Notes under the pieces: generated by a model | The model's database searches: none | What the model was told of the DNA's origin: nothing | Seen by the model: only the letters and a program-made list of their open reading frames with translations | Position numbers and translations under genes: made by a program | Shown here: positions 36,109 to 45,099 of the stretch, piece after piece | Numbering within the stretch: the first letter of the stretch is position 1 | How the letters are laid out: each line of letters begins with the position of its first letter | Origin: Sphaerochaetaceae bacterium | GTDB lineage: Bacteria; Spirochaetota; Spirochaetia; Sphaerochaetales; Sphaerochaetaceae | Assembly: GCA_024405015.1 (NCBI GenBank) | Contig: JAKSPE010000012.1 | Location: 1 to 64,000 of the forward strand | Length of the DNA stretch: 64,000 nucleotides | Direction of reading: 5' to 3'

Positions 36109-36920
36109 TCCCTTTTTGTCTTCAGTGCTTCCTTGACCTTTCGCAGGGCTTCGGCGTGCTTGATGGAGCGCATAGTAGGGAAGGCTTTCACAAGTCGCTT
36201 CTGCATGTAGTTCATGCTGTTTATCTTATCATTTAGACGGGCCTTGAGATTCTCAAGGCTCTCTTTATGTTCCTGCACCTCACTCTTGAGTTTTTGCATC
36301 TTATCGGAGGTGTAAACCTTGCTTGCAGAGCTTGAGATGCGTTTTCCGATGTCGTCGGACATCTGGTGAATCTGAGCGGCGATCTTCTCGATTTCCTCCA
36401 GTTTGCGGTTGAAATGGAAAACGGCAGTTGCAGTGGAAATCGAATCGATGACAAATGTGACAGTCAGCAAGGGAAGGGCTATGTAGGAGAAGAGATTTGG
36501 AATGTGTGCGACAAAGAAATCCACAGATGGCTGGATGACGGTAATCAGAAACACGCAGGCAAGGCCCCAGACCAGAGAGAATGCCATACAGACGTAACCG
36601 CCGATGTTCATCGGCATATTCGAATAGTCCCACCATCGGTGATGGAAGATTTTCTCCATGAGGAATCCTGTGACAAGCTCCAAGGCCGATGTCACAAGGA
36701 CAGAGCCGAGAAACAGCAGTAGAAGATTTCCTTTCAGTGGCTGTAGACATAACACAACTGCTACCACGCCAAAGCCATAGATTGGGCACAGCGGTCCATT
36801 CAGAAAGCCTCTGTTTTCGAATCCGCCACGGGCGCATGTGGAGTAGATCACTTCCACGGTCCAGCCCAGAAAGGCATAGATGAAAAATAGCCAAATGTAT
36901 CGGATAACCTGCACCAACAT
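36105..36920 (-). CDS. CmpB-type putative ABC-transporter permease family membrane protein (PF06541-like)
   Basis: A 271-residue inner-membrane protein. The first 175 residues hold about five helices with the family hallmark NRGFLNGPLCPIYGFG and the W-W-D-Y-S segment. The C-terminal about 95 residues are charged and helical, consistent with a cytoplasmic coiled coil (LEEIEKIAAQI, LKSEVQEHKESLENLKARL). Although the family is named after transporters, no ATPase gene is adjacent and the role is unknown. The ATG at 36920 was chosen because AGGAG lies 8 bases upstream; 36926 is too close to it. It is convergent with the receiver/PEP-binding gene. Confidence 0.8.
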   Translation of the reverse strand: MLVQVIRYIWLFFIYAFLGWTVEVIYSTCARGGFENRGFLNGPLCPIYGFGVVAVVLCLQPLKGNLLLLFLGSVLVTSALELVTGFLMEKIFHHRWWDYSNMPMNIGGYVCMAFSLVWGLACVFLITVIQPSVDFFVAHIPNLFSYIALPLLTVTFVIDSISTATAVFHFNRKLEEIEKIAAQIHQMSDDIGKRISSSASKVYTSDKMQKLKSEVQEHKESLENLKARLNDKINSMNYMQKRLVKAFPTMRSIKHAEALRKVKEALKTKRD

Positions 36921-36983
36921 AATCATTGCTCCTGCTTTTACTAAATCTAATATACGAAAAAACAAGTGCGTGGGCAAATGAAA

Positions 36984-37001
36984 GGCCGCATTGCTGCGGC
37001 C
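36984..37001 (-). terminator. Terminator after the D/W/Y-rich protein gene
   Basis: GGCCGCA / TGCGGCC with a 4-base loop; on the minus strand it is followed by TTTCATTT. It lies 22 bases past the stop codon at 37024. Confidence 0.7.
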
Positions 37002-37023
37002 TGATGTGTGATTTGCATGAATC

Positions 37024-37986
37024 TCACTTGAATGCGTTGATCAGCTTCTGAAGCTGGGCAATGTCATAGCTGTCAAAGTAATTGGCATTCTGAAAATCCT
37101 TGGTGGTCATGTCATAGGTGTAGGTGTCAGAGTTGTAATAGCTCTGAAGTGCGTCCCAGTCGATGTATTCAAGAAGTTCCACAGCATAGCTGAAGTTGGA
37201 TGCCTGGGAATCGGAAAGTCCGAAGAGTCTTCCAAGAGCATAGTAGTCAGGCTCTGCATAGTCCCAATCCCAATCGTAGTCGTAATCGGAATACCAATCA
37301 CTGTAGTCATAGTCGGAGTACCAGTCGCTGTCATCATAGTCTGCGAACAGGCTGCTGAAGTCATAGTCGTCTGAGCCCCAGCTGTACAGAGCTGTCAGGT
37401 CAAGGATCTCATAGTCTTCTGGAACCTCGAAACGAGATGCATCTGCGCCGGATTTCAGAGAATCGATGATCAGAACACTTCTGTCTCCATAGGATCCGGA
37501 TTCGACTGTGGCAATTGCGTAAAGGTCGTTGCCGTTGTACCAGTAGGTGGTTGTGACGTTGCCTTTCTGAGCCTTTTCATAGGAAAGGGTCTTTCCATCG
37601 AATTTGCCGTTTCCGCTTTCCATTACGTCAAAGTCTGTGTCAATGTTGAATTCGCTGGCATCAGAGTCATCTGCAGGTGAGACCATACACATCCTTGAGG
37701 ATTCATCAATGGTGTATGTCTTGCCATCTTTGATGAGGATCTTCAAGGTCTCGTAGCCCTCAGTCATTTCCAGATAGTACTGGCCTGCATGCTCACTGAT
37801 TATGACAGATCCACCATCGGACTTGATAGGGTTTCCGCTGAAATCCAGAGAATGCATAGCGCCTGTGAGTGTGTACTCACCACTTTTGAGAATGGTCTCA
37901 TACTTGGAGAACTTCTTGGAAGCTGCACAGAAAGCGGAACTGACAGCGAGGGTCAGAACCAAAAGGACTAGCAGAGTTTTCTTCAT
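37024..37986 (-). CDS. Exported protein with Asp/Trp/Tyr-rich repeat, unknown function
   Basis: A 320-residue protein with a signal peptide (MKKTLLVLLVLTLAVSSAFCA), so exported; SAFC is not a good lipobox. Residues about 25-200 are a beta-rich domain resembling periplasmic carrier-type sandwiches, without a family I can name. At about 220-255 lies a strikingly acidic and aromatic stretch in which SDWYSDYDY occurs twice in tandem, then DWDWDYAEPDYY. A helical C-terminal part follows. The aromatic/acidic repeat might bind metal, glycans or peptidoglycan; this is speculation. It lies 15 bases downstream of the lipoprotein gene on the same strand, so both are probably cotranscribed. Confidence 0.75.
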   Translation of the reverse strand: MKKTLLVLLVLTLAVSSAFCAASKKFSKYETILKSGEYTLTGAMHSLDFSGNPIKSDGGSVIISEHAGQYYLEMTEGYETLKILIKDGKTYTIDESSRMCMVSPADDSDASEFNIDTDFDVMESGNGKFDGKTLSYEKAQKGNVTTTYWYNGNDLYAIATVESGSYGDRSVLIIDSLKSGADASRFEVPEDYEILDLTALYSWGSDDYDFSSLFADYDDSDWYSDYDYSDWYSDYDYDWDWDYAEPDYYALGRLFGLSDSQASNFSYAVELLEYIDWDALQSYYNSDTYTYDMTTKDFQNANYFDSYDIAQLQKLINAFK

Positions 37987-38001
37987 GGCAATGCCTCAGA
38001 A

Positions 38002-38511
38002 TCAAAGGTAGCCGTTGTCTACGAGATAGACATACTGGCCAATGGCGCCAGAGAAGGAATCTGCAACATAGTTTGCCTGATAGTCGAGAGTCTTGAGACC
38101 GAACTCTGTGATACCCTGGGAAACCTTCTTTGCAATTGGTCCAAGGTAGACCTCTGTGTAGGCATCGACGAACTGGATACAGATGATAGCCTTGTCTTCC
38201 TGAGCTGTGAGAATGATATCTGCAACAATGTAACCGTCCTGTGCAAGAGGTCCTACGTTAGAGTTGAATTCAATCTTGTCGATTGTGACGGTCTTTGCTT
38301 CCTTATCAGAAACGATCTCTTCGCCCTCATAGTAGTCCTTTGCGAACTTCTCAAGAATCTTGAAGACTTCATCTGCGCTGTATGTCTTGGATGCGTAATC
38401 GGAAACTTTGACTTCTCTGACGATAGGCTCAACGTCGGTAGCCTTTGTTGTGGAACAGGATACTGCAAGAAGCAGTACCAGGATAAGTGATGCGAATAAC
38501 AGTTTTTTCAT
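38002..38511 (-). CDS. Putative lipoprotein, unknown function
   Basis: A 169-residue protein with lipobox LAVSC (Cys19) after a typical hydrophobic signal, so probably an envelope lipoprotein. The mature part is a small alpha/beta domain (VFKILEKFAKDYYEGEEIV, then strands with acidic residues) that I cannot assign. The start at 38511 follows AGGGAGA; an 11-codon upstream extension is less likely because the signal peptide begins here. First gene of a two-gene operon with the D/W/Y-rich exported protein. Confidence 0.78.
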   Translation of the reverse strand: MKKLLFASLILVLLLAVSCSTTKATDVEPIVREVKVSDYASKTYSADEVFKILEKFAKDYYEGEEIVSDKEAKTVTIDKIEFNSNVGPLAQDGYIVADIILTAQEDKAIICIQFVDAYTEVYLGPIAKKVSQGITEFGLKTLDYQANYVADSFSGAIGQYVYLVDNGYL

Positions 38512-38591
38512 CGTTTTCTCCCTATATATCCATATTATTGTCACTTAAGTCACAGTCCGTCAAATGGTTCTTGTCGTTTGGGTTCAATTGT

Positions 38592-38626
38592 AAAAAAAAT
38601 GGGAACCGCCAATCGGCGATTCCCAT
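38592..38626 (-). terminator. Terminator of nifJ
   Basis: On the minus strand ATGGGAATCGCC...GGCGGTTCCCAT forms a long stem followed by eight T residues (38598-38591). It lies 21 bases after the nifJ stop. Confidence 0.9.
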
Positions 38627-38647
38627 CTGTATTCAAGCCTGAGAAAC

Positions 38648-41600
38648 TCAAGCCTTGTACATGTCAATGAGCTTGAGCAGGTGCTCGTAGCGAGCCTTTG
38701 CCTCTTCCTCATTCTGCTGGAAGAGAACACCAGCACGAGCTGGGAACTCACGTGTGAGTCTGCTGTAGCGAGCCTCGTTCATCAGGAACTCCTGGTAGCC
38801 ACCAGCTGGTGCCTTGGAGTCGAGAGTGAACTTGTTCTCTGCTTCTGGGTTGTATCTGAAGAGGTTCCAGTAACCGCACTCGACAGCCTTCTTCATTTCC
38901 TTCTGGCAGTTCATCATACCACCCTTGATTGAGTGCATCTCACAAGGAGCGTAACCGATGATGAGGGAAGGACCGTTGTAAGCCTCTGCCTCTGTGATTG
39001 CCTTGATTGTCTGAGCTGGGTTAGCTCCCATAGCAACCTGAGCGACATAGACGTAGCCGTACTGCATTGCGATTTCGGAAAGGCTCTTCTTCTTTGTTTC
39101 CTTACCGGCTGCTGCGAACTGAGCGACCTGACCGATGTTGGAAGCCTTAGAAGCCTGTCCACCTGTGTTGGAGTAAACCTCTGTGTCGAAGACGAAGATG
39201 TTGACATCCTTCTTGGAAGCGATGACGTGATCAAGTCCACCGTAACCAATGTCGTATGCCCAACCGTCACCACCGAAGATCCAGACGGACTTCTTGGAGA
39301 GGTATTCCTTCTTGGCAAGGATTGCCTTGGAAGCATCGCAACCGCACTTCTCGAGTGCTGCAACGAGAGCATCTGTAGCTGCCTTGTTTGCTTCGCCATT
39401 GTTCATTGTGTCGAGCCATGCCTGAGCCTCGGCCTTTGCTGGAGCATCAGACTCTGCAATTGCCTTGATCTGCTCTGCGAGGTCCTCACGGATCTTGTCC
39501 TGACCGACGAACATACCGAGACCGTGCTCAGCGTTGTCCTCGAACAGTGAGTTACACCATGCTGGTCCCTTGCCTTCCTTGTTTGTGCAATAAGGAGATG
39601 TTGAAGCAGGACCGCCCCAAATTGAAGAACAACCTGTTGCGTTGGAGATGTACATTCTGTCGCCGAAGAGCTGTGTTACGAGACGAGCATAAGATGTCTC
39701 TGCACAACCTGCACATGAGCCGGAGAACTCGAGCATTGGCTGGCGGAACTGGCTTCCCTTGACTGTGTTGTCCTGCATTTCCTTCTTCTCGGAGACGTTA
39801 GCAACGCAGTAGTTGAAGACATCCTGCTGAGCGAGCTCGCTTTCCTGAGAGACCATTGTGAGAGCTGCTGTAGGACATGCACCAACACAAACACCACAAC
39901 CCATACAATCGAGAGGGGAGATAGCGATTGTGAACTTGTAGACACCCTTGCCCTTTCCGGCCTTGACGTCCATGACCTGAGCTGCTGCTGGGAGAGCTGC
40001 TGCTTCAGCGTCTGTAAGAGCGTATGGTCTGAGAGTTGCGTGTGGGCAGACGTAAGAACAGTTGTTACACTGGATACACTTTGCTGCATCCCACTTTGGA
40101 ACGGAGACTGCAACACCGCGCTTCTCGTATGCTGCTGCACCAAGCTCGAACTGACCGTCGACGTGATCCATGAATGCGGAAACTGGGAGGCTGTCGCCGT
40201 CCATCTTGTCGACTGGATCGAGGATTGTGTTGACCATCTTGACCAGCTCAGCCTTACCGGACTTCTCTGCGACGACTGTCTCGTCTGTAGCTGTTGCCCA
40301 ATCTGCTGGAACCTCAACCTTCTTGAATGCTGTTGCACCAAGGTCGATTGCCTTGTGGTTCATGTCAACGATATCCTGGCCCTTCTTGAGGTAGGACTGT
40401 GTTGCCTTTTCCTTCATGTGGGCGATAGCCTCTTCCTGAGGCATGACCTTTGCGAGAGTGAAGAATGCGCTCTGGAGAATTGTGTTTGTTCTCTTGCCCA
40501 TTCCGATCTTCTGTGCGAGGTCGATAGCGTCGATTGTGTAAAGCTGGATGTTGTTCTGTGCGATGTAGCGCTTGGAAGCTGCATCAATGTGGTGTGCGAG
40601 CTCCTCGTCACTCCACTGGCAGTTGATCATGTAAACTCCGTTTGGCTTGACGTCCTGGACCATCTTGAAGCCCTTTGTGACGTAGCTTGGGTTATGACAT
40701 GCAACGAAGTCAGCCTTGTTGATGTAGTATGGGCTCTTGATTGGCTTGTCACCGAATCTGAGGTGGCTGATTGTTACACCACCAGTCTTCTTTGAGTCAT
40801 ACTGGAAATAAGCCTGGACGAACTTGTCTGTGTAGTCTCCGATGATCTTGATGGAGTTCTTGTTAGCACCGACTGTACCGTCTCCGCCGAGACCCCAGAA
40901 CTTACACTCGATTGTGCCTTCTGCAGCAGTGTTAGGAGCGTTCTTGTCTTCGTCGAGGCTGAGGTTTGTGACATCATCGTTGATACCGATTGTGAAGATT
41001 CTCTTTGGAGCATCCTTCTTGAGCTCGTTGTAGACAGCGAAGACAGATGCTGGAGGAGTGTCCTTGGAACCGAGACCGTAGCGGCCGCCGATGACCTTGA
41101 CATCATCAAGACCTGCGTTGGCGAATGCTGTGACAACATCGAGGTAGAGAGGTTCACCCTGTGCACCTGGCTCCTTTGTTCTGTCGAGGACGGCAACCTT
41201 CTTGGCTGTCTTTGGAAGAGCAGAGATGAGTCTGTCAGCTGCAAATGGTCTGTAGAGTCTGACCTTGATGATACCGACCTTCTCACCGTGTGCGTTGAGG
41301 TAGTCGATGACCTCTTCTGCAACGTCACAGATGGAACCCATAGCGATGATGACGCGGTCTGCATCTGGAGCGCCGTAGTAGTTGAAGAGCTTGTAGTCTG
41401 TTCCGAGCTTTGCGTTGACCTTATCCATGTAGGACTCGACAACTGCTGGGAGCTCATCGTAGAACTTGTTGCAAGCTTCTCTGTGCTGGAAGAAGATATC
41501 ACCATTCTCGTGGCTTCCTCTCATGTGTGGGTGCTCTGGGTTGAGAGCGTGCTTTCTGAATGCCTCAACAGCATCCATGTCACACATTTCCTTGAGGTCT

Positions 41601-42166
41601 GCATAATCCCAAACAGCGATCTTCTGGATTTCGTGGCTTGTTCTGAAACCATCGAAGAAGTTGATGAATGGAACCTTTCCTGTGAGAGCAGCGAGGTGTG
41701 CAACTGGTGAGAGGTCCATGACTTCCTGGACGTTGCCTTCACAAAGCATTGCAAAACCTGTCTGGCGGCAAGCCATGACGTCACTGTGGTCACCGAAGAT
41801 GTTGAGAGCCTGTGTTGAAACGGTACGTGCTGAGACGTGGAAAACACAAGGTAGCTGCTCACCAGCGATCTTGTACATGTTCGGGATCATAAGGAGAAGA
41901 CCCTGAGATGCTGTGTAGGTTGTTGTGAGTGCACCAGCTCCGAGGGAACCGTGTACTGCACCTGCTGCACCAGCTTCTGACTGCATCTCGACAACCTTGA
42001 CCTTTGTGCCGAAGATGTTCTTCAGACCATTAGCGCTCCACTGGTCGACAAAGTCTGCCATTGGGCTGGATGGTGTGATAGGATAGATAGCGGCAACTTC
42101 TGAGTATGCATAGCTTACGTGTGCTGCTGCATTGTTACCGTCCATGGATTTCATTTTTCTCACCAT
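38648..42166 (-). CDS. nifJ: Pyruvate:ferredoxin (flavodoxin) oxidoreductase, single chain
   Basis: Oxidatively decarboxylates pyruvate to acetyl-CoA and CO2, passing electrons to ferredoxin; a central step of anaerobic fermentation. The 1172-residue chain is the fused homodimeric type. Domain order: the pyrimidine-binding core (AAHVSYAYSEVAAIYPITPSSPMADFVDQW), the transketolase C-like domain, the gamma domain, and two 4Fe-4S clusters (CIQCNNCSYVCP and CMGCGVCVGACP). The thiamine-diphosphate domain comes last, with SGSCAGCAETSYARL, IFGGDGWAYDIGYGGLDH and VYSNTGGQASKA. The start at 42166 follows AAGGAGG; the frame extends 17 codons upstream without support. It stands alone, with a strong terminator. 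Confidence 0.97.
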   Translation of the reverse strand: MVRKMKSMDGNNAAAHVSYAYSEVAAIYPITPSSPMADFVDQWSANGLKNIFGTKVKVVEMQSEAGAAGAVHGSLGAGALTTTYTASQGLLLMIPNMYKIAGEQLPCVFHVSARTVSTQALNIFGDHSDVMACRQTGFAMLCEGNVQEVMDLSPVAHLAALTGKVPFINFFDGFRTSHEIQKIAVWDYADLKEMCDMDAVEAFRKHALNPEHPHMRGSHENGDIFFQHREACNKFYDELPAVVESYMDKVNAKLGTDYKLFNYYGAPDADRVIIAMGSICDVAEEVIDYLNAHGEKVGIIKVRLYRPFAADRLISALPKTAKKVAVLDRTKEPGAQGEPLYLDVVTAFANAGLDDVKVIGGRYGLGSKDTPPASVFAVYNELKKDAPKRIFTIGINDDVTNLSLDEDKNAPNTAAEGTIECKFWGLGGDGTVGANKNSIKIIGDYTDKFVQAYFQYDSKKTGGVTISHLRFGDKPIKSPYYINKADFVACHNPSYVTKGFKMVQDVKPNGVYMINCQWSDEELAHHIDAASKRYIAQNNIQLYTIDAIDLAQKIGMGKRTNTILQSAFFTLAKVMPQEEAIAHMKEKATQSYLKKGQDIVDMNHKAIDLGATAFKKVEVPADWATATDETVVAEKSGKAELVKMVNTILDPVDKMDGDSLPVSAFMDHVDGQFELGAAAYEKRGVAVSVPKWDAAKCIQCNNCSYVCPHATLRPYALTDAEAAALPAAAQVMDVKAGKGKGVYKFTIAISPLDCMGCGVCVGACPTAALTMVSQESELAQQDVFNYCVANVSEKKEMQDNTVKGSQFRQPMLEFSGSCAGCAETSYARLVTQLFGDRMYISNATGCSSIWGGPASTSPYCTNKEGKGPAWCNSLFEDNAEHGLGMFVGQDKIREDLAEQIKAIAESDAPAKAEAQAWLDTMNNGEANKAATDALVAALEKCGCDASKAILAKKEYLSKKSVWIFGGDGWAYDIGYGGLDHVIASKKDVNIFVFDTEVYSNTGGQASKASNIGQVAQFAAAGKETKKKSLSEIAMQYGYVYVAQVAMGANPAQTIKAITEAEAYNGPSLIIGYAPCEMHSIKGGMMNCQKEMKKAVECGYWNLFRYNPEAENKFTLDSKAPAGGYQEFLMNEARYSRLTREFPARAGVLFQQNEEEAKARYEHLLKLIDMYKA

Positions 42167-42371
42167 GAAGAGCCTCCTTGAATTAATTGGCCGCAACATC
42201 CTATCGCGGCAAATCATTATTCGGTTTTATTGTTTGGCATGCGTTTGAAGCACGCCTGACGGCATAAAGAGGTAAACCCAAAAGGCCGTCAGTATAAAAA
42301 TAAACTGATTTAAATATATTTACAAGTGAGACGGAGTAGGAAAGAGGCTGATATTCGGGTGTTTTTTCGGA
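42167..42371 (-). promoter_or_regulatory. nifJ upstream region with inverted repeats
   Basis: This 205-base gap separates nifJ from the WYL regulator gene, both on the minus strand. It contains a perfect 8-base inverted repeat CTGACGGC (42256-42263) / GCCGTCAG (42285-42292). A TATACT (minus strand, 42291-42296) that could be a -10 box abuts it. A shorter CCGC/GCGG hairpin (42191-42209) lies near the ribosome site. A convincing -35 box was not found. Confidence 0.4.
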
Positions 42372-43331
42372 CTATTTGTATATCTTCAGAATCTGCTCAA
42401 GGTAGTTGGTGAAGCGGATTCTGAAACTGGTTGGACCGACGATTTCAACGGCATCGCCACACTGGATGATTCTAAGGATGAGCTCAATGGAGTTTTCGGC
42501 ATCGAATCTGCATCGGTAGGAGCCTGAAGGAAGTTTGGTGATTTCGATTTTTCCGTGGGAGAGCGTGTCAAAGGAGTTGAGGGCACTCTTCTGATGTACG
42601 ATGAGCTCAAGTGGAATGGTGTCTACCACAAACTCCGGACTTGCAGGGGATTCCATTCTGCGGAAAGCCTTGAGGTTGTCCGGTATGGTGTAGGTCTCGT
42701 TCAGGATGGTGACGCTGCTGATTTTGGTGATGTCCAAAGTGACGATTTCTGTGGTGTGTCGAAGTCGGCCTGTGACGGTCACTGGGTTTCGACCGATCTC
42801 CGTCTCGACGAAACCGATGAAGTAAGGGGCCAGTTCGGTCTCTTCTTCCGTGTTGCCGGCGCTGTGGATGATTCTGACGATTCTACCGGAGACCCAAGCG
42901 TCAATGAGCACTTCCAGCACCTCGTTGTTTTGGGTGTTGGCGGCAATGGTCTCAGACTCGATCTGCTCAGCGATGGAGATGATGTTGTTGCTTACCTTAG
43001 GTGCATAGCTTTTCATGCCCATGGCGATTTTTCTCAGACCTGAGGCGAGGTGAGGGGTTCTGAATTCGGAGTTCTTCAAAAGCATCTCGGCACCCATGTT
43101 CAGGGCAAGGCTCTCATAGACGCTTAAGGCAACATGCTCATCCTCATCACTTTGGATAATCTTGATGAGGTTGTTGTCCTCGTAGATGTTGCTGTATTGC
43201 TTCAGCTCATCGATGTAACGTCCGATGGTGCTTCTGTGGACCCCCAGACGTCTTGCGATATCTGATTTTCTGAGACCTTCCGGATGGCTTCTGAGTATGA
43301 GCTCGAGCTGAGCAACACGTTCTCCTTTCAT
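42372..43331 (-). CDS. WYL-domain transcriptional regulator
   Basis: A 319-residue DNA-binding regulator. The N-terminal winged helix (GLRKSDIARRLGVHRSTIGRYIDELKQY) is followed by a WYL-type sensor region (about 130-230, with APYFIGFVETEIGR in place of the usual WYL/YLIAYC pattern). A C-terminal WCX-like extension follows. WYL regulators bind small ligands or single-stranded nucleic acid and control stress, defence or metabolic genes. It is divergent from slyX-MATE, and the 127-base gap holds GTTG/CAAC-type repeats that could be its operator. Ribosome site AAAAGGGG. The ligand is unknown. Confidence 0.82.
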   Translation of the reverse strand: MKGERVAQLELILRSHPEGLRKSDIARRLGVHRSTIGRYIDELKQYSNIYEDNNLIKIIQSDEDEHVALSVYESLALNMGAEMLLKNSEFRTPHLASGLRKIAMGMKSYAPKVSNNIISIAEQIESETIAANTQNNEVLEVLIDAWVSGRIVRIIHSAGNTEEETELAPYFIGFVETEIGRNPVTVTGRLRHTTEIVTLDITKISSVTILNETYTIPDNLKAFRRMESPASPEFVVDTIPLELIVHQKSALNSFDTLSHGKIEITKLPSGSYRCRFDAENSIELILRIIQCGDAVEIVGPTSFRIRFTNYLEQILKIYK

Positions 43332-43372
43332 GTGAATACCCCTTTTGTCCTGCTAAGGTTGTGCAACGTGGA

Positions 43373-43401
43373 TTGCAACAGCCTCGCCAGTACATTATAA
43401 T
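43373..43401 (+). promoter_or_regulatory. Promoter of slyX-MATE
   Basis: TTGCAA (43373-43378), a 17-base spacer and TATAAT (43396-43401), with the predicted start near 43408. A GTTG-TG-CAAC palindrome overlaps just upstream (about 43359-43368). Confidence 0.65.
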
Positions 43402-43458
43402 GGCCATGAGCAACAAAATGCAACAATATTGATGCAAAGTCGTTATGGGGATAGAGAT

Positions 43459-43659
43459 ATGAGCGAAATACAGGACCGAATCTTGAGAATTGAAACAGAT
43501 ATGACCTATCTGCAGGATATGGTGCAACAACTGAACGACATTGTCACGCAACAGCAGGCTCTTGTCTCAAAACTGGAAAAGCAGAACGAGGTTCTGGCAA
43601 AAAGGGTCGAGGAACTCGATACCGAAGCAAGACCGAACCGAAGACCTCCACACTATTGA
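43459..43659 (+). CDS. slyX: SlyX family protein
   Basis: A 66-residue cytoplasmic protein, almost entirely a coiled coil (ILRIETDMTYLQDMVQQLND, then KLEKQNEVLAKRVEEL), ending RRPPHY. The Pro-Pro-His-Tyr end is the hallmark of SlyX. Function is unknown; the name comes from proximity to slyD in E. coli. The ATG at 43459 follows GGGGATAGA; an upstream in-frame ATG is poorer. Its stop overlaps a possible ATG of the MATE exporter gene, so the two are cotranscribed. Confidence 0.82.
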   Translation: MSEIQDRILRIETDMTYLQDMVQQLNDIVTQQQALVSKLEKQNEVLAKRVEELDTEARPNRRPPHY

Positions 43660-43673
43660 TGGGATCAGAAACC

Positions 43674-45044
43674 ATGGAAAACGACAGATCCTTTCTTGCC
43701 AAGGAGCCCATCGGCACTCTTTTGATAAAACTTGCTCTTCCGGCTGTTGCGGCGCAGCTGATCAACATGCTCTACAACATCGTTGACCGTATCTACATCG
43801 GTCACATTCCTGAGACAGGTGCATTGGCTCTGACCGGTGTCGGCGTATGTTTGCCAATTCTTCTTATCGTTTCAGCTTTCGCATCTCTTGTCGGAAGCGG
43901 CGGAGCACCTAGAGCCTCCATTGCCATGGGACGTGGTGACAACGAGAAAGCTGAACTGATCATGGGCAATTGCTTTACCTTGCAGCTTGTCTTGTCAGCG
44001 ATCCTAACGATAGTCATATTTGCCTTCAATCGTCCACTTTTACTTGCCTTCGGTGCTTCTGAGAATACCATTGGCTATGCCGTCTCCTACATAAGAATCT
44101 ATTCTCTTGGCACGGTTTTCGTCCAATTCGCCCTTGGTATGAACATGTTTATCACCGCGCAGGGTTTTGCCAAGACAAGCATGCTCACCGTTGTCATCGG
44201 TGCTGCCTTGAACATTGTTCTGGATCCGATTTTCATCTATGTCTTTGGCCTTGGTGTACGTGGTGCAGCAATCGCAACCGTCATCTCCCAGGCTGTTTCG
44301 GCAATGTGGATCATATTCTTCCTGTTCGGCAAGAAGACCGCACTCAGAATCCGCATCCAGAACCTCCGACTTCGCGGTGATGTGGTAGGCTCTGTCGTTT
44401 CCCTCGGTCTTGCCCAGTTCATCATGCAGAGCACCGAGAGCCTGATCAGCATCTGTTTCAACTCGTCGCTTCTCAAGTACGGCGGAGACATCGCCGTCGG
44501 CGCCATGACCATCTGCCACTCGGTGATGCAGTTTGCAACAACACCTGTTTCCGGTTTTGGGCAGGGTGCACAGCCGATTACCAGCTACAATTTCGGTGCG
44601 GGCAAGAAGGACCGTGTCAAAGAGGCGTACCTTCTGCTGCTCAAGGTTGATATGGTTGTGGAGTTTGCCTTCTGGGCTGTGGTGATGCTTTTCCCGGCCT
44701 CTCTTGCCAAGGTCTTTACCCCTGATGCTTCTCTTGTGCCATACACAGCCAGGATGCTTCGGATCTACATGTCGGTCATCTGCCTGTTCTCCATCCAGAT
44801 GGCATGTCAGGCTACCTTCACTGCCATCGGCTATGCCAAGAGCGCCATCATCGTCGCCTGCATGAGAAAGATCATTTTGCTGATTCCTCTGATCTACATC
44901 ATGCCGCTTCTGGTGCGAAGCGACCGTGTGCTTGCGGTGTTCCTTGCTGAGCCGATTGCGGATTTCCTGTCTGTGACATTCTGTACCATCCTTTTCCTGT
45001 CTCAGTTCCGCAAGGCACTTAGAAGCATGGACCGCACTTTGTAG
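43674..45044 (+). CDS. MATE-family multidrug/cation exporter
   Basis: A 456-residue inner-membrane antiporter with twelve predicted helices in two related halves. Family features are PAVAAQLINMLYNIVDRIYIGH in helix 1, GSGGAPRASIAMGRGD after helix 2, and the second-half counterpart (PVSGFGQGAQPITSYNFGAGKKDRVKEA). Members export cationic drugs or metabolites in exchange for sodium ions or protons. Substrate unknown. An alternative start at 43659 overlaps the slyX stop (TGATG); I chose 43674 because a GGGA sequence precedes it and the family N-terminus fits (MENDRSFLAKEPIGTLL). Confidence 0.92.
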   Translation: MENDRSFLAKEPIGTLLIKLALPAVAAQLINMLYNIVDRIYIGHIPETGALALTGVGVCLPILLIVSAFASLVGSGGAPRASIAMGRGDNEKAELIMGNCFTLQLVLSAILTIVIFAFNRPLLLAFGASENTIGYAVSYIRIYSLGTVFVQFALGMNMFITAQGFAKTSMLTVVIGAALNIVLDPIFIYVFGLGVRGAAIATVISQAVSAMWIIFFLFGKKTALRIRIQNLRLRGDVVGSVVSLGLAQFIMQSTESLISICFNSSLLKYGGDIAVGAMTICHSVMQFATTPVSGFGQGAQPITSYNFGAGKKDRVKEAYLLLLKVDMVVEFAFWAVVMLFPASLAKVFTPDASLVPYTARMLRIYMSVICLFSIQMACQATFTAIGYAKSAIIVACMRKIILLIPLIYIMPLLVRSDRVLAVFLAEPIADFLSVTFCTILFLSQFRKALRSMDRTL

Positions 45045-45099
45045 TCTTTGACTGTTCTCAGTTGTCTGTTTTTCTGTTACATTTAAACAAGGTGACAGC

